The position numbers and the translations under genes were made by a program. DNA of 64,000 nt from JBBQYA01 sp031412335. GTDB lineage: Bacteria > Bacteroidota > Bacteroidia > Sphingobacteriales > Sphingobacteriaceae. The stretch spans positions 1-64,000 of the forward strand of contig JANOCT010000032.1 of the NCBI GenBank assembly GCA_031412335.1, written 5' to 3'. Below are positions 25,614 to 35,434 of this stretch, piece after piece. Positions within the stretch are counted from its first letter, which is position 1; each line of letters begins with the position of its first letter. The notes under the pieces were generated by a model that worked only from the letters and a program-made list of their open reading frames with translations, did not search any database and was not told where the DNA came from.

Positions 25614-27992
25614 CTACTCTGGCTTATTTTTGTTTTGTAAAATCATATTCTCATCATCCTCTTCATCAATTACAATGAATGGCTCTGGCATTTTTTTCCG
25701 GTTCCGCATGTCTAACGATAGTAATAAGGAAGGTAATAGAATCAGATTTGAAACCAATGCCATTAATAAAGTAATCGATACTAAAATTCCTAAGGCAACG
25801 GTTCCGCCAAAGTTGGATGCGGCGAAAATTCCAAATCCGAAAAACAAAATTACTGCTGTATAAATCATGCTAACACCCGTTTCGCGTAGGGTTATTGAAA
25901 TTGCTTCGGCAATGGAAATGCTTCGATGGCGTAATTCCTGTTGGTATTTGGTTAAAAAATAAATTGTCTGATCGGATGCAATGCCAAATGCTATGCTGAA
26001 AATTAAAATCGTTGATGGCTTTAAACTAATTCCAAAATATCCCATTATGCCTGCCGTAATTATTAAAGGAATAATGTTGGGAAGTAGAGATATGGCAATC
26101 ATTTTAAATGTTCGGAAAAGCATAAACATTAAAATCGAAATCAGAAAAATGGCAAGTATCAGACTTTCTCTTAGATTTTTAATCAAGTAATTATTACCGT
26201 TTAAAAAAATAATACTTGAGCCTGTCAGGTTTACATCAAATTTTTCAGGATTAAATATTGAATCGATTCTTGGTTCTAGCTCCTTCACCAATTTGTTTAA
26301 TTTTTTTGAACCCACATCAACCATTTGGAAACTAACGCGAGCTACTTGCTTATTGCTGTCTATGTAAGTACGCAGTAAATTACTTGTGCCCATAGAATTG
26401 GCTGCATATGAAAAAACGAAACTTTGATCGAAAGTAGATGGCAAGGCATAATTGTCAGGATTACCATTGTAATATGCCTGAGTTGAGAATTTAATTACTT
26501 CATTAATGGATAATGGTTTCGAAAATTCAGGATAGGAAGCAATCATGATCTGCAATTTTTCGAGTTTTTTAATCGTAGGAAGGTTAACAATTCCATTTTT
26601 CTTCTTCGAATCTATGCTGATATCAAATGGTAATGCACCTTTAAAATTAGTTTGGAAAAAAAGTAAATCGACATAAATTGGATCGTTTTTAGGTAAATCA
26701 TCAACTACATATCCATTTACTTGAATTTTGTACATTCCGTACATAGAAATTAAAACAATAACCACTGTAACTGCATAAATTTTTCGACGAGAAGTGTGAA
26801 CTAAAACATCTAAAAAATTAATAACTCTCCCAATCGAAACGTTTTCCAAATGCTTGGTTTGCTTTACAGAAGGACTAGGTAAATAGCTGAATATTATTGG
26901 AATCAATACCAAAGATGACACATAAGTTGCCATAATATTTATGGAAGTTACAATCCCAAATTCAGTTAAAACTTCGCTATTGGTAAAATAAAAAACCCCG
27001 AATCCAATTGCTGTGGTCACATTTGCAAGTAAAGTTGTAATACCTATGCGTTGTATTACCATCATAAGCGATCGGGTTTTATCGCCATGAATTCTAAATT
27101 CATTATGGTATTTATTCAACAATAAAATACTATTCGGAATACCAATTACTACTATTAATGGTGGAATAAGCCCGGTAAGTAAGGTGATTTTATAATCAAG
27201 CAAAACAATAGTTCCCAAGGACCAAATAACTCCAACTACTACAATAACTAATGGAACTAAAAACGCAGAAAAAGATCGAAAAAATAAAACTAAAATAATC
27301 CCAGTAATACCTATTGCGAGGACCAGAAAAAGCTGAAACTCATCTGAAACTTTTTTTGAAATTACAGTTCGTATGTACGGCAATCCAGAATAATGAAGTT
27401 TTACTTGATGTTTCTGACTTAGTTTTTCAGCTAACTGATAAATTTTATTTACCTCCGAAATCCTGTTTTTGGAATTTAAATTTTTACCATCAAAAGTTAT
27501 CGCCATCAAGGTTGCGCCACTTTCTTTGTTGAAAATAAAACCGTTGTAAAGTTCTAGCGAGTAGATTTTATTTTTCAACGAATCCATCTCAACCAAATTT
27601 TTGGGTTTAGATTCTATGACATTTCTCAGTAAAAATTTACTATTCAGCGTATCTTTTTGAAGTTCAAATAACCTACTTACGGATATTACTTCTGTTATTC
27701 CTTTAAATGCTTTTATTTCCTTCCCTAAATCATACCAGTCATTATAAAATTCAAATTGGAAATTTTTCGGATCATTCACTCCGATAACCATTACACTACC
27801 ATCTTCACCAAATTTTTCTTTAAACTTTAAATATGTTGCAAAGGCAGGATCGGAAACTGGTAAAACTTTACTTCCAGCATAAGAAAGCTCGGTGTCTTTT
27901 GCTTTGTAAAGCATAAAAACAGTTAAAACTCCAATTACAATCAGGAGGGTTAATCTATTTCGTAAGATAAATTTTGAGATCGCTACCCACAT
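25614..27992 (-). CDS. MMPL/RND-superfamily transporter
   Basis: 792 residues. One N-terminal TM (about 12-30) and two large periplasmic loops alternate with two groups of five TM segments (about 215-375 and 620-775), the internal-duplication layout of RND/MMPL permeases. There is an SSD-like region GLIPPLIVVIGIPNSILLLN, and the repeat-half equivalent is STILIFSIAFGIASDQTIYF, whose aspartate may carry protons. The protein probably uses the proton gradient to move lipids or hydrophobic compounds out of the inner membrane. No periplasmic adaptor gene is adjacent, unlike HAE1 pumps. The substrate is not known. Confidence 0.88.
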   Translation of the reverse strand: MWVAISKFILRNRLTLLIVIGVLTVFMLYKAKDTELSYAGSKVLPVSDPAFATYLKFKEKFGEDGSVMVIGVNDPKNFQFEFYNDWYDLGKEIKAFKGITEVISVSRLFELQKDTLNSKFLLRNVIESKPKNLVEMDSLKNKIYSLELYNGFIFNKESGATLMAITFDGKNLNSKNRISEVNKIYQLAEKLSQKHQVKLHYSGLPYIRTVISKKVSDEFQLFLVLAIGITGIILVLFFRSFSAFLVPLVIVVVGVIWSLGTIVLLDYKITLLTGLIPPLIVVIGIPNSILLLNKYHNEFRIHGDKTRSLMMVIQRIGITTLLANVTTAIGFGVFYFTNSEVLTEFGIVTSINIMATYVSSLVLIPIIFSYLPSPSVKQTKHLENVSIGRVINFLDVLVHTSRRKIYAVTVVIVLISMYGMYKIQVNGYVVDDLPKNDPIYVDLLFFQTNFKGALPFDISIDSKKKNGIVNLPTIKKLEKLQIMIASYPEFSKPLSINEVIKFSTQAYYNGNPDNYALPSTFDQSFVFSYAANSMGTSNLLRTYIDSNKQVARVSFQMVDVGSKKLNKLVKELEPRIDSIFNPEKFDVNLTGSSIIFLNGNNYLIKNLRESLILAIFLISILMFMLFRTFKMIAISLLPNIIPLIITAGIMGYFGISLKPSTILIFSIAFGIASDQTIYFLTKYQQELRHRSISIAEAISITLRETGVSMIYTAVILFFGFGIFAASNFGGTVALGILVSITLLMALVSNLILLPSLLLSLDMRNRKKMPEPFIVIDEEDDENMILQNKNKPE

Positions 27993-28199
27993 CGTATTCT
28001 TTGTAATATTAATTATCGTTCCAGTTTATAGAATGATTTAAATTAAGAATGAAAGCCATAAAACTACATTTTTTTAAATAAGCCCACTACGATTTTTTGG
28101 TATCATTGCAATATAAATGGCAAAACGTCAATAGCTTTTTTGAGTTTGTGATGATACTAATGATGAAAAATAACAGTTTATGAATAAAGTAATTTTACG

Positions 28200-30479
28200 A
28201 TGCTAAATAGATTTACCTACTTATTATTTATTCTTTGTTTTTTAAGTTTACATACAGTTGCTCAACGACTTGGACAATGGCGTACTCATTTTTCTTACGG
28301 CAACACGCTTGATCTGGCTGAAACACCTGAGCGCATTTATGTGGCCTCAACAGGTGGCTTGTATTATTTAGAAAAAGCAGAAAACAGTATTAATATTCTT
28401 AGTAAGATAGATGGGCTTTCGGATAACATTATCACAAAATTAGGGTACAGCACCGAAACTCAAACCTTAATTGTGGTTTATGATAATACCAATATAGACT
28501 TAATCAGAAATGAGGAAATAATCAATATTCCGGATATTTTTTTAAAGCAAATTCTGGGAAAGAAATACATAAACTCAATTTTTTGCAACGGCAAATTTGC
28601 TTATTTGGCAACAGGATTTGCTATAATCGTTATAGACCTCGAAAAAATTGAAGTTAAAGACACCTATAATTTAGGTTTAAATGGTTTACCTCTTGAAATA
28701 TTTCAAGTAACGACTAAAGGCAACGAGATATTTGCATGCACAGAAAACGGTATTTACCAATCAGAGTTGACCAACCCGTTTCTAACCAATGTAAATGAAT
28801 GGACAAAGCATTCTGAGATACAAAATGTACCCACAGATGCTGCAAAAAATATTTTAACATTTGCTGGGAAAATCTATGGTTTATTTAACAAAAAGGTATT
28901 TCGATTTGAGAATAACACTTGGTCGATTGCTCCATTCTTTGCAGATGGTGCTGAATTAATAAGAGCAGATAATAATACAATTTCGACCATTGCTGAGTAC
29001 GGTGTATTTGTATATGACGATAAAGAAGCTAGTATTTTTAAAGTTCAAGATGAATTAGGAACTTTTAGGAATATTAGAACAGCACTAGTAATGAACGACA
29101 GAAAGGTTTGGTTAGGAAATAAAATTACCGGATTATCTAGGTTCAATAATCCAGGTGTTGAAATGTTTACGTTAAAAGGACCAGCGTTTATTGGAATTGG
29201 TGATATTGTTAGTAAAAATAAAAGATTAATTTTAGTTCCAGGAGGGAGAAATCTTATTTATTCACCCTTATTTAATCAAGAAGGATTTTCAATTTTTGAT
29301 GGAGATAGCTGGACAAGTAATAGTAAATCTACTGATCCTTTATTAAATCTTTTTGATTTTAATGCTGTGGAGATTGACCCAACAAATCCAGAAATATTTT
29401 ATGCCGGAACATTTGGAAATGGCTTAGTTAAATTTCAAGATAATAAGGTAATTCAAATATTTAATGCTAAAAATAGTAGTTTGAGAGGGCCAACAACAGA
29501 CACACTTAATGCGAGAGTAAGCAGTATGGCAATTGATGCAAATCGGAATGTTTGGGTAAGTAATCATTTGGCTACTAAACCAATAAGTGTAATCAGACCT
29601 AATGGAACATCAACCTCGTATTCAATTCCGCAAGTAAATTCAGATAGAGATGTTCGTGAAATTATTGTTGATGCATTTGACCAGAAATGGGTAGTAAATA
29701 AACAATCGGGAGTGGTAGTATTTGACGAAAAGAAAAAAGATAATAATGGAAATATTTTATCAAAGCAATTATCAGTTAACGATGGATTAATTGAATCATC
29801 TAATGAAGTTTTATGTTTGGTAAGCGATTTAGATGGAGCCGTTTGGGTTGGCACTACAAAAGGGTTGGTAGTTTATTATGATCCAGGAAGTATTTTAACA
29901 GGTGGACAAGCACAGGGGCAACAAATAAAAATAGTTCAAAATGGTTTTGTACAATTCCTACTTGGTACGGAAATTATAACCTCTATGGCAATAGATGGCG
30001 CCAATAGAAAATGGATAGGAACTTTTAATGGAGTTTGGCTATTTTCTCCAGATGGAACAGAAGTAATCCATAATTTTACAAAAGAAAATAGCCCACTACC
30101 CGGAAATGAAATAAAGTATATTACAGTTGATGGAGCAAGCGGCGAAGTTTTTTTTGGTACAGATGCTGGTTTAATTTCCTATAAAAGTACTGCAACCGAC
30201 GGTGGGTTAGAAAACAAATCGGTGTTGGTCTACCCAAATCCTGTTCGCGAATCATTTGCTGGCGACATAGCAATAAGTGGTTTAGTAAAAGATGCAAATG
30301 TTAAAATAACCGATGTTTCAGGAAATTTAGTTTATCAAACTATAGCTTTAGGCGGGCAAGCTATTTGGAATGGTAAAGATTTTAATAATAAAAAAGTAAG
30401 TACTGGGGTTTATATGGTTTTCGCATCAAATGATGATGGATTACAAACCATAGTTTCTAAAATTCTGTTTATTAATTAA
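28200..30479 (+). CDS. porZ: PorZ-like T9SS attachment-complex protein
   Basis: 759 residues with a signal peptide (about 1-21, ending HTVAQ). Two beta-propeller regions of two-component-regulator-propeller type follow (RIYVASTGGLYYL, IFACTENGIYQ, VWVGTTKGLVVYYD, KWIGTFNGVWLFSPDGTE). A C-terminal T9SS sorting domain starts near 680 (VLVYPNPVRESF) and ends VSKILFIN. This order is that of PorZ, a surface component of the T9SS attachment complex that binds anionic lipopolysaccharide and helps sortase PorU in Porphyromonas. The gene abuts recO, a usual pairing in the phylum. Confidence 0.87.
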   Translation: MLNRFTYLLFILCFLSLHTVAQRLGQWRTHFSYGNTLDLAETPERIYVASTGGLYYLEKAENSINILSKIDGLSDNIITKLGYSTETQTLIVVYDNTNIDLIRNEEIINIPDIFLKQILGKKYINSIFCNGKFAYLATGFAIIVIDLEKIEVKDTYNLGLNGLPLEIFQVTTKGNEIFACTENGIYQSELTNPFLTNVNEWTKHSEIQNVPTDAAKNILTFAGKIYGLFNKKVFRFENNTWSIAPFFADGAELIRADNNTISTIAEYGVFVYDDKEASIFKVQDELGTFRNIRTALVMNDRKVWLGNKITGLSRFNNPGVEMFTLKGPAFIGIGDIVSKNKRLILVPGGRNLIYSPLFNQEGFSIFDGDSWTSNSKSTDPLLNLFDFNAVEIDPTNPEIFYAGTFGNGLVKFQDNKVIQIFNAKNSSLRGPTTDTLNARVSSMAIDANRNVWVSNHLATKPISVIRPNGTSTSYSIPQVNSDRDVREIIVDAFDQKWVVNKQSGVVVFDEKKKDNNGNILSKQLSVNDGLIESSNEVLCLVSDLDGAVWVGTTKGLVVYYDPGSILTGGQAQGQQIKIVQNGFVQFLLGTEIITSMAIDGANRKWIGTFNGVWLFSPDGTEVIHNFTKENSPLPGNEIKYITVDGASGEVFFGTDAGLISYKSTATDGGLENKSVLVYPNPVRESFAGDIAISGLVKDANVKITDVSGNLVYQTIALGGQAIWNGKDFNNKKVSTGVYMVFASNDDGLQTIVSKILFIN

Positions 30480-30482
30480 GTT

Positions 30483-31220
30483 TTGTTAAGTAAAACAAAA
30501 GGAATTGTTTTAAAAGTAACCAATTATGCAGAAAGCAGCATTATTGCACAAATTTTTACTGAACAATTTGGACTTCAATCATACATCGTAAATAGTGTAC
30601 GTGGTAAAAAACCCAAGCAAAATCCTTCTTTATTTCAACCTCTAAATCAATTAGTGATGGTTGTTTATCATCAACCAAATGGAGGAATACAGCGAATTTC
30701 CGAAATTAAAAACGATCCTCCATATCAATCTATTCCATATCAAATTGCTAAAAGCTCTGTTGCACTTTTCTTAAATGAAATTTTATATAAAACATTGAGG
30801 CATCAACAAGCTGATGAGAAAATCTTCAATTTTATAATCAATTCATTAGAAGTGTTTGATCATGCAGAAAGTTCCACTAAACATTTTCACTTACATTTTT
30901 TAAGTCAACTTACTCGTTATTTAGGCTTTTTTCCAGAAGGAAACCAAAGTATGGAAACTCCTTATTTCGATTTAAAAAGCGGGTGCTATGTTTCAACAAT
31001 ACTTGAATTGCAATTAGTGATGGATATGAAAGAGGCTGCACTTTTATATCATTATACTAAACAACCGTTAACAAATCCAAACCATGAAGCTATTCAGCAA
31101 GCTTCTAAACAATTACGAAAAGATTTTTTACACAAACTTATATTGTTTTACCAGCTACATACCGACGATTTCGGAACTGTAAATTCCTTAGAAGTACTAG
31201 AGGCAGTTTTTGGAGATTAA
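30483..31220 (+). CDS. recO: DNA repair protein RecO
   Basis: 245 residues. Cytosolic mediator that helps load RecA in the RecFOR pathway. The N-terminal OB-fold region is SKTKGIVLKVTNYAESSIIAQIFTEQFG and a helical C-terminal domain follows. The start is a TTG: the in-frame codon before it is GTT and the one before that is the porZ stop, while the sequence from the TTG aligns with the expected first residues. Only three bases separate it from porZ, so it depends on the porZ transcript. The zinc cysteines of some RecO proteins are not obvious here. Confidence 0.93.
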   Translation: MLSKTKGIVLKVTNYAESSIIAQIFTEQFGLQSYIVNSVRGKKPKQNPSLFQPLNQLVMVVYHQPNGGIQRISEIKNDPPYQSIPYQIAKSSVALFLNEILYKTLRHQQADEKIFNFIINSLEVFDHAESSTKHFHLHFLSQLTRYLGFFPEGNQSMETPYFDLKSGCYVSTILELQLVMDMKEAALLYHYTKQPLTNPNHEAIQQASKQLRKDFLHKLILFYQLHTDDFGTVNSLEVLEAVFGD

Positions 31221-31253
31221 AATAAAACTTATTATTTGTGGTGAAAATAAATT

Positions 31254-31835
31254 TTATTTCTTTTTTTTAATTGGCTTACAGGTTTTACAAAAATCAGCTA
31301 AGGCAACAATATCTTTCTTTACCTGCTGATGCAGCTCTCTCAGTTTTTCAGTATTCCTACCTAAATCCGTTTCATTAGCAGATTCTGAATATGCCAAGCT
31401 ATAAGAATTCTGAATTTTTGTAAATAATGGTTGATAAAAACTAACATCTGAAAAAGCTGCTTTACCGTCATATAATTCTTTCCTAAATTTTCTAGCATAT
31501 AACTCCGAAAGATCAAATTGATACTGAGCAAAACTTAACAGATTTAAAGCGGTAGAAGTATCAGGAGCTATTATTGATGCCGATTCTCGCTTAAAAGAAT
31601 TACTAACTTTTGAATTAAAGTTTTTAGTAAACATAAATTCCGCATTAGACATATAAAACGCAAATTCCATACTTGTTCCGCTAATTATGCTATAAACATT
31701 TGTTTCTCCAATCTGGCTAGAAGATAATTGAAAATCAGTAAGTTGTATTTGATAAACCCCATCCCAGTCTATTACATTTTGTGCTTTTATCGTAATGGAT
31801 TGAACGATAAATAATAACACGATTAATTTTTTCAT
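31254..31835 (-). CDS. Exported protein of unknown function
   Basis: 193 residues with a signal peptide (about 1-18, MKKLIVLLFIVQSITIKAQ). The body is mixed, with a helical second half (ELYARKFRKELYDGKAAF; EKLRELHQQVKKDIVALADF) and a final CKTCKPIKKKK. The CxxC near the end could form a disulfide or bind metal. I do not recognise the family. It is convergent with recO and divergent from acs. It is probably periplasmic. Confidence 0.6.
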   Translation of the reverse strand: MKKLIVLLFIVQSITIKAQNVIDWDGVYQIQLTDFQLSSSQIGETNVYSIISGTSMEFAFYMSNAEFMFTKNFNSKVSNSFKRESASIIAPDTSTALNLLSFAQYQFDLSELYARKFRKELYDGKAAFSDVSFYQPLFTKIQNSYSLAYSESANETDLGRNTEKLRELHQQVKKDIVALADFCKTCKPIKKKK

Positions 31836-31975
31836 GGGTAAAAATAAATAAATTATAATTCCTTGAGAATTTATCGATCATATTTAAACTAAATCTGAAA
31901 AATAGTATTGATTCTAATAAGTTCAAAAACCGATATATTCTTTCGTAAATTGCCAAATAGAAAAATCTAAATATC

Positions 31976-33913
31976 ATGGCATTTCCATATCAGATTACCA
32001 GTTTAGAGCAATATCATGAAGAATATGCGAAAAGCGTTGAGAATCCAGAAGTATTTTGGGCATCTATTGCTGAAAACTTTTTATGGAAGAAAAAATGGGA
32101 TAAGGTATTAAATTGGAATTTCAACGAACCTAAAATTGAATGGTTCAAAGGAGGTAAATTAAATATTACTGAAAACTGCATCGATCGATATTTGCCGCTA
32201 ATGGCCGATAAACCAGCTATTATCTGGGAACCAAATAACCCAGACGAGCGAGTAAGAACAGTAACTTACTCCCGATTACATAAAAGAGTTTGTCAGTTTG
32301 CACAGGTATTAAAAAACAATGGGGTTAAAAAAGGTGACAGGATTTGCATATACATGGGCATGATACCTGAGTTAGCTTATGCCATATTAGGTTGTGCAAG
32401 AATTGGCGCCATCCATAGTGTTATTTTTGGTGGCTTTAGTGCTCAAAGTATTGCAGATCGGTTAGAAGATGCTCAATCAGAATTTATTATAACGTGTGAT
32501 GGAGCATACCGCGGTGGAAAAGATATTCCATTAAAATCGGTAATTGATGATGCGTTAATTGGAAATAAATTAGTCAAAAGAGTAATTGTTTATACTCGTA
32601 CACGAATTCCTGTTTCGATGATAAAAGGAAGAGATGTATGGTGGGAAGATGAAATGGAATATGCAGAGTCGCAAGTAGAAAAAGATGGGATTGTATCTTT
32701 CCCTGCTGAACCGATGGATGCAGAAGATCCCTTATTTATTTTATATACTTCTGGCTCTACAGGCAAACCCAAAGGGGTTGTACATTCCGTTGCGGGTTAT
32801 ATGATTTGGACTAATTACACTTTTGTAAATGTATTTCAGTACCAACCTGGCGACGTTCATTTTTGTACAGCTGACATTGGTTGGATTACCGGTCATAGTT
32901 ATATTCTATATGGCCCATTGAGCGCTGGTGCAACTTCTGTATTATTTGAAGGAATACCAACTTGGCCAGATGCTGGTAGATTTTGGAGTATTGTTGAAAA
33001 ACACAAAGTTAACTGCATTTATACTGCTCCAACTGCTATTCGTAGTCTCATGAGTTTTGGAACTGAACCTATTAAAGGAAAAGATTTATCAAGCTTAAAA
33101 GTACTTGGAACTGTAGGTGAACCTATAAATGAAGAAGCTTGGCATTGGTACGATGAAAATATTGGTAAAAATAAATGCCCAATCGTCGATACATGGTTTC
33201 AAACTGAAACGGGTGGATGTTTAATTACTAATCTAGCAGGTGTAACTCCCTCTAAACCAGGTTGGGCTACTTTACCCTTGCCTGGAGTACAACTTGTACT
33301 AATTGATGAAACTGGCAAAGAAGTTTTTGAAAAAGATTCCAGTGGTATGTTGAATGGTAATTTATGTATTAAATTTCCATGGCCAAGTATTTTACGAACC
33401 ACTTGGGGAGATCATGACCGATGCAGAACCAATTATTTTGCCACATATCCAGGCTTATACTTTACAGGCGATGGCGCACTAAAAGACTCAAATGGAAATT
33501 TCCGAATTACAGGCAGAGTTGATGACGTTTTAAACGTAAGTGGTCACCGAATTGGAACTGCAGAAGTTGAGAATGCAATAAATATGCACAGCGGAGTGGT
33601 AGAAAGTGCTGTGGTTGGTTATCCCCACGAGCTGAAAGGGCAAGGCATTTATGCCTATATCATTTATCAAGGAACGCATGGTGATGAGGCATTAACCCGT
33701 CAAGATATAAATCTTACTGTTTCTCGAATAATTGGTGCTATAGCCCGACCCGATAAAATTCAGTTTGTAAAAGGATTACCCAAAACCCGAAGTGGAAAAA
33801 TAATGCGTAGAATTTTACGAAAAATTGCAGAGGGAGAAACTGAAAATTTAGGCGATACTAGCACTTTGCTAGATCCAGAAGTGGTGAATGAGATAATGGC
33901 TGGGAAAGTGTAG
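31976..33913 (+). CDS. acs: Acetyl-CoA synthetase (AMP-forming)
   Basis: 645 residues. Activates acetate to acetyl-CoA through acetyl-AMP. Visible parts are the adenylate motif LYTSGSTGKPKGVVHS, the tryptophan-rich acetate pocket ADIGWITGHSYILYGPL, the DTWFQTETGG block, YFTGDGALKDSNGNFRITGRVDDVLNVSGHR in order, and the catalytic lysine in LPKTRSGKIMRRI. That last motif is the acetylation target in characterised Acs enzymes. Full length and no signal peptide. It is divergent from the exported gene upstream. Confidence 0.96.
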   Translation: MAFPYQITSLEQYHEEYAKSVENPEVFWASIAENFLWKKKWDKVLNWNFNEPKIEWFKGGKLNITENCIDRYLPLMADKPAIIWEPNNPDERVRTVTYSRLHKRVCQFAQVLKNNGVKKGDRICIYMGMIPELAYAILGCARIGAIHSVIFGGFSAQSIADRLEDAQSEFIITCDGAYRGGKDIPLKSVIDDALIGNKLVKRVIVYTRTRIPVSMIKGRDVWWEDEMEYAESQVEKDGIVSFPAEPMDAEDPLFILYTSGSTGKPKGVVHSVAGYMIWTNYTFVNVFQYQPGDVHFCTADIGWITGHSYILYGPLSAGATSVLFEGIPTWPDAGRFWSIVEKHKVNCIYTAPTAIRSLMSFGTEPIKGKDLSSLKVLGTVGEPINEEAWHWYDENIGKNKCPIVDTWFQTETGGCLITNLAGVTPSKPGWATLPLPGVQLVLIDETGKEVFEKDSSGMLNGNLCIKFPWPSILRTTWGDHDRCRTNYFATYPGLYFTGDGALKDSNGNFRITGRVDDVLNVSGHRIGTAEVENAINMHSGVVESAVVGYPHELKGQGIYAYIIYQGTHGDEALTRQDINLTVSRIIGAIARPDKIQFVKGLPKTRSGKIMRRILRKIAEGETENLGDTSTLLDPEVVNEIMAGKV

Positions 33914-33965
33914 GGAGGATATTTATTCTAGATAAAATAATCAAAAAGTTAGTAATATTAATTAT

Positions 33966-34148
33966 TTAACTTTTGAATTTATTATTGAAATATTTAACAA
34001 CTTTTTCATGCGAAATAATTTCTCCATTTTCAATTTGTTTTAAACCTTGTTCTATTTTATCTCTTATAAGTAAAGTTTCAAATAAATTCTCTAACTCAAT
34101 CTCTTCAGAAAAATCATTAACTATTTGAATTACTGTCTCTTTTTTCAT
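33966..34148 (-). CDS. Antitoxin-like 60-residue protein
   Basis: 60 residues, acidic N-terminal half (NDFSEEIELENLFETLLIRDK) and then EQGLKQIENGEIISHEKVVKYF. The IxxGLxxIxxGxxxSHExVxxxF pattern resembles short antitoxin-like proteins (addiction-module/RelB-like) in which a helix precedes a toxin-neutralising tail. No toxin-sized frame follows in the 52 bases before acs. It begins 4 bases after the DUF3883 gene stop, so the two are probably co-expressed and the upstream nuclease-like protein may be the partner. The family call is tentative. Confidence 0.5.
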   Translation of the reverse strand: MKKETVIQIVNDFSEEIELENLFETLLIRDKIEQGLKQIENGEIISHEKVVKYFNNKFKS

Positions 34149-34152
34149 TTTA

Positions 34153-35331
34153 CTAAATTAATGTGTTAAGATTAACTATATATTCGTTAGCAACACTACA
34201 AACATTGGATAAATCACCCTTTAAACATAAAAGTTTTGCTTGCAATTTATCATCACTGTAATTATAAACCCGATACAAATAATAGTTGTCTTTTTCATGT
34301 TTACTTCTTTCCAGTTCATTTCTAGAGATGTAAAAGGTGGAGTATTTATCTCCTCTAGTAGTTTTCACTTCAATAAATATTTGATTTTGATTTAAATCAT
34401 AGGATTTAATATCATAACCTAACCCATCACCTTTTAAAACAGAACTATGCTCAACTTTTTTGGCTAAATCGTGAAAACCTGCATTTTCTAATTTTGTTTG
34501 TTCAAACTTTATAACCCATTGTTCTCCAAGATCTCCTAATTTTTTATTTTCTAAATTATTTTCTAAAAAATTTATGAATCTTCCTTCAAAATTAACATTA
34601 TCAACAAAATTATTTATTTTACTAGTTACTATTTCATTTATATTATTGTTAATATTTGAAATTTCACTTAATCTATATGCAATAGCATGTACAAAATCCT
34701 GAGTTAAGATATTTAAATTATTATCTAAATAACAATCTAATGAAAGTCTTTTTTTATGAAAAGATATTAAAAATACATCTTTTTCAATTATTTGTCTTAT
34801 ACTTTTACAAATCTGCTGAAATTTAAAAACATTCTCAATCTTTCCAGCCGTAGGCTTATCTAAATTAAAATAAGCACAAAATTTTTTCAAATCATTAAAT
34901 TTGTAGAAAAAATATTTTTCAGGATATTTTAATGTCAAATATGAAATAATGGTTCTATGGTCATGATATGATTTTTTTTTAGAATTAAATAATCCATCAT
35001 TTAATCTTTCTATATTAAATTTAAATGACTCAATTCTTAAATTAAGATCAAGCTCTTCATTAAAAAGATTAAGAAATAAAGATCTAATATCCTCAGGAAA
35101 AACTAAATTATATTCCTCCATCATAGTCAATGATAAGGAATTTTGGGTGTCTAAAAAAATTTTAGATTTATTTAGTGATAAAGTAAACATAGCCCTAAAG
35201 TCCTCCGAATTTATATCCCAATTATCTTGAAAGCATTTTACTGCTCTCCATTTAAATATTTCTTTTGGCCCAATTTCATTAAATCGAAGTTTATACTCTT
35301 CTAAATATTGATTTAAAATCTCATTATCCAT
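34153..35331 (-). CDS. DUF3883-domain, nuclease-like protein
   Basis: 392 residues. The N-terminal 250 residues are helical and unrecognised. The C-terminal DUF3883 module (about 275-370) reads LGDLGEQWVIKFEQTKL, then GDGLGYDIKSYD and IFIEVKTTRGDKYSTFYIS, then LERSKHEKDNYYLYRVYNY. The E...D...ExK order is that of a PD-(D/E)XK-like fold, suggesting DNA binding or cleavage. DUF3883 is often found in restriction or McrBC-like defence proteins. The gene is visibly more AT-rich than its neighbours and lies beside an antitoxin-like gene, so transfer is likely. Catalysis is unproven. Confidence 0.75.
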   Translation of the reverse strand: MDNEILNQYLEEYKLRFNEIGPKEIFKWRAVKCFQDNWDINSEDFRAMFTLSLNKSKIFLDTQNSLSLTMMEEYNLVFPEDIRSLFLNLFNEELDLNLRIESFKFNIERLNDGLFNSKKKSYHDHRTIISYLTLKYPEKYFFYKFNDLKKFCAYFNLDKPTAGKIENVFKFQQICKSIRQIIEKDVFLISFHKKRLSLDCYLDNNLNILTQDFVHAIAYRLSEISNINNNINEIVTSKINNFVDNVNFEGRFINFLENNLENKKLGDLGEQWVIKFEQTKLENAGFHDLAKKVEHSSVLKGDGLGYDIKSYDLNQNQIFIEVKTTRGDKYSTFYISRNELERSKHEKDNYYLYRVYNYSDDKLQAKLLCLKGDLSNVCSVANEYIVNLNTLI

Positions 35332-35434
35332 TTGTTTATTATTAAAGATTGTAAAATATAAATTCTTAACTCATTCCCAAACTTGTACTTTAATTCTTAA
35401 CTCACTACACTATCATTACAATTTCCATTTAAGT

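Noticed and set aside
31735..31977. 80-codon minus-strand frame over the acs upstream region
   Set aside because: It overlaps the signal peptide of the exported gene in another frame and resembles no protein.
34970..34981. Nine-base A/T run inside the DUF3883 gene as a switch
   Set aside because: The frame is intact on both sides and A/T runs are common in this AT-rich DNA.
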